Made by a program: the position numbers and the translations under genes. Of a stretch of 7,426 bases of DNA, positions 6,601-7,426 are shown one piece after another. Numbering within the stretch: the first letter of the stretch is position 1; each line of letters begins with the position of its first letter. Origin of the DNA: Sedimenticola sp. (GTDB lineage Bacteria; Pseudomonadota; Gammaproteobacteria; Chromatiales; Chromatiaceae); NCBI GenBank assembly GCA_026197195.1, contig JAPHUG010000399.1:1-7426 (forward strand), written 5' to 3'. Below the pieces are notes generated by a model that did not search any database, was not told where the DNA came from, and saw only the letters and a list, made by a program, of their open reading frames with translations.

Positions 6601-7301
6601 GACTGAATTAGGCCTTGATCCCAGCGCCCCGGAAACCCCGCGAGAGGACAGTAGCGGTCCAGGATCTGGGTAAAGTGACTTCGGTCGATCTCTTCTGCGC
6701 CCAGAGAAACCAGGTGTGCGGTGTAGACTTGGCAATCAATCAGTCCAAAGCCGTGCTGATCCATGGTGTTGGCGAGATGAACCAGCGCCACCTTTGAGGC
6801 ATCGCGTGAATGACTGAACATCGACTCACCAAAAAAGACCCGGCCAATTGCCACCCCGTAGAGCCCACCTACGAGCCGGTCCTCTTCCCAGACCTCAGCC
6901 GAGTGGGCATGTCCCAACTGGTGAAGCTGATTGTAGGCGGCCATCATCTCATCCGTAATCCAGGTCTCTTCTCTGCCTGGTTGTGGGGTGGCGCACTGTT
7001 TAATAACCTCGGAAAAGGCGTGATCAAACTTGAAGTCGTAGTGACGATTCCTTAAGGTTTTTTTCAGACTTTTTGATATTTTTATGCGATCCGGAAATAA
7101 CACTGTTCTTGGGTCGGGGGACCACCATAAAATGGGCTGTTCATCTGAATACCAGGGAAAAATACCCAGGCGGTAGGCGTTCAGCAGGCGTGTGGGTGAG
7201 AGGTCGCCGCCGACTGCGAGCAGGCCATCAGGATCACGCTCTGCGGTATCAACCGGTGGGAACGGCTCATGTGGATCATCTGGGTTAAGTAATGAAATCA
7301 T
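6597..7301 (-). CDS. aat: Leucyl/phenylalanyl-tRNA--protein transferase
   Basis: Aat adds Leu or Phe from charged tRNA to proteins with N-terminal Lys or Arg, marking them for ClpS/ClpAP. The 234-residue product matches E. coli Aat throughout: FPPV, DGLLAVGGDLSP (25-36), GIFPWYSDEQPILWWSPDPR (46-65), HAHSAEVW (131-138), GESMFS (158-163) and LIDCQ (187-191). The catalytic residues E159, D189 and Q191 correspond to E156, D186 and Q188 of E. coli. I chose the ATG at 7301 (MISLLNPDDPHEPFPPV) from the family N terminus. The frame continues upstream to a TTG at 7391, but those 30 residues are not family-like. The ribosome binding site is poor; GGCA-AG-TGCC forms a small hairpin just before the start. 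The gene is first of the aat-bpt pair. Confidence 0.96.
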   Translation of the reverse strand: MISLLNPDDPHEPFPPVDTAERDPDGLLAVGGDLSPTRLLNAYRLGIFPWYSDEQPILWWSPDPRTVLFPDRIKISKSLKKTLRNRHYDFKFDHAFSEVIKQCATPQPGREETWITDEMMAAYNQLHQLGHAHSAEVWEEDRLVGGLYGVAIGRVFFGESMFSHSRDASKVALVHLANTMDQHGFGLIDCQVYTAHLVSLGAEEIDRSHFTQILDRYCPLAGFPGRWDQGLIQS

Positions 7302-7345
7302 AAATCGAGGCACTTGCCTTTTTACTGAATCTCTGCGATATGAAG

Positions 7346-7351
7346 AGTATA
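7346..7351 (-). promoter_or_regulatory. Candidate -10 for aat-bpt
   Basis: TATACT on the minus strand (7351-7346) lies 45 nt before the aat ATG, giving a start near 7339. No convincing -35 sits 17 nt upstream (CATAGA). TTGAGT at 7391-7386 is a better -35 but is too far for this -10. Tentative. Confidence 0.3.
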
Positions 7352-7371
7352 GATATCTTGAACTAAATTCT

Positions 7372-7426
7372 ATGGCTGAAAAAATACTCAATCTACATGT
7401 TGGGAATACGCTTCAACTTCAGCGTA
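7372..7426 (+). CDS. Start of a divergent gene, possibly flagellar-brake/PilZ protein (3' partial)
   Basis: An ATG at 7372 opens a frame running off the window end: MAEKILNLHVGNTLQLQR, 18 residues. The LHVGNTLQLQ pattern resembles the start of YcgR-type N-terminal (flagellar brake) domains, which often precede a c-di-GMP-binding PilZ domain; this is inference from very little sequence. It would be divergent from aat with 70 nt between the starts, the right arrangement for a new transcription unit. There is no clear Shine-Dalgarno upstream, which lowers confidence. It overlaps the minus-strand frame upstream of aat, supporting the shorter aat start. Confidence 0.4.
   Translation, partial: MAEKILNLHVGNTLQLQR

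Noticed and set aside
6601..6735. 45-residue N-terminal extension of bpt
   Set aside because: It is the aat 3' end read in another frame; the family starts near the ATG at 6600.
7302..7391. 30-residue N-terminal extension of aat
   Set aside because: Not family-like, and overlaps the likely promoter region and a divergent reading frame.

Overview
The window is ordinary chromosomal housekeeping DNA from a gammaproteobacterium. The protein sequences read closest to Escherichia coli and Pseudomonas homologues. The order icd / cold-shock gene / clpS / clpA / infA / bpt / aat is the conserved gammaproteobacterial neighbourhood as I know it from Pseudomonas and relatives. The exact genus cannot be read from the sequence; a sulfur-oxidiser-like lineage is only a guess. 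There are no mobile elements, CRISPR arrays, tRNA/rRNA genes or signs of recent transfer.

Layout. Bases 1-543 (+) hold the C-terminal part of a helix-hairpin-helix DNA glycosylase with a [4Fe-4S] cluster site, cut by the window start. Next is icd (637-1893, +), NADP-dependent isocitrate dehydrogenase, ending in a strong bidirectional terminator. A convergent cold-shock protein gene (2099-2311, -) has its own terminator, a good -35/-10 pair and a leader of about 160 nt. Then come clpS (2674-2997, +) and clpA (3088-5346, +). On the minus strand, facing clpA, are infA (5364-5582, own promoter) and, upstream of it, the pair aat (6597-7301) and bpt (5848-6600), which overlap by 4 nt. At the right edge a divergent + strand reading frame begins at 7372; it may be the start of a flagellar-brake/PilZ-type protein.

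How the genes work together. Aat puts Leu/Phe on N-terminal Lys/Arg. Bpt puts Leu on N-terminal Asp/Glu. ClpS recognises the resulting N-degrons and hands the proteins to the ClpA unfoldase for degradation by ClpP, which is not in the window. Thus both arms of substrate tagging plus recognition and unfolding lie within about 4.6 kb, with translation initiation factor IF-1 between them. The cold-shock protein and IF-1 are both nucleic-acid-binding OB-fold proteins acting on RNA and translation.

I found no previously undescribed system. The less explained parts are the clpS leader (a hairpin plus T8 just before the start codon), the 90-nt clpS-clpA gap, and the 265-nt infA-bpt gap with several small inverted repeats and two tiny touching reading frames.
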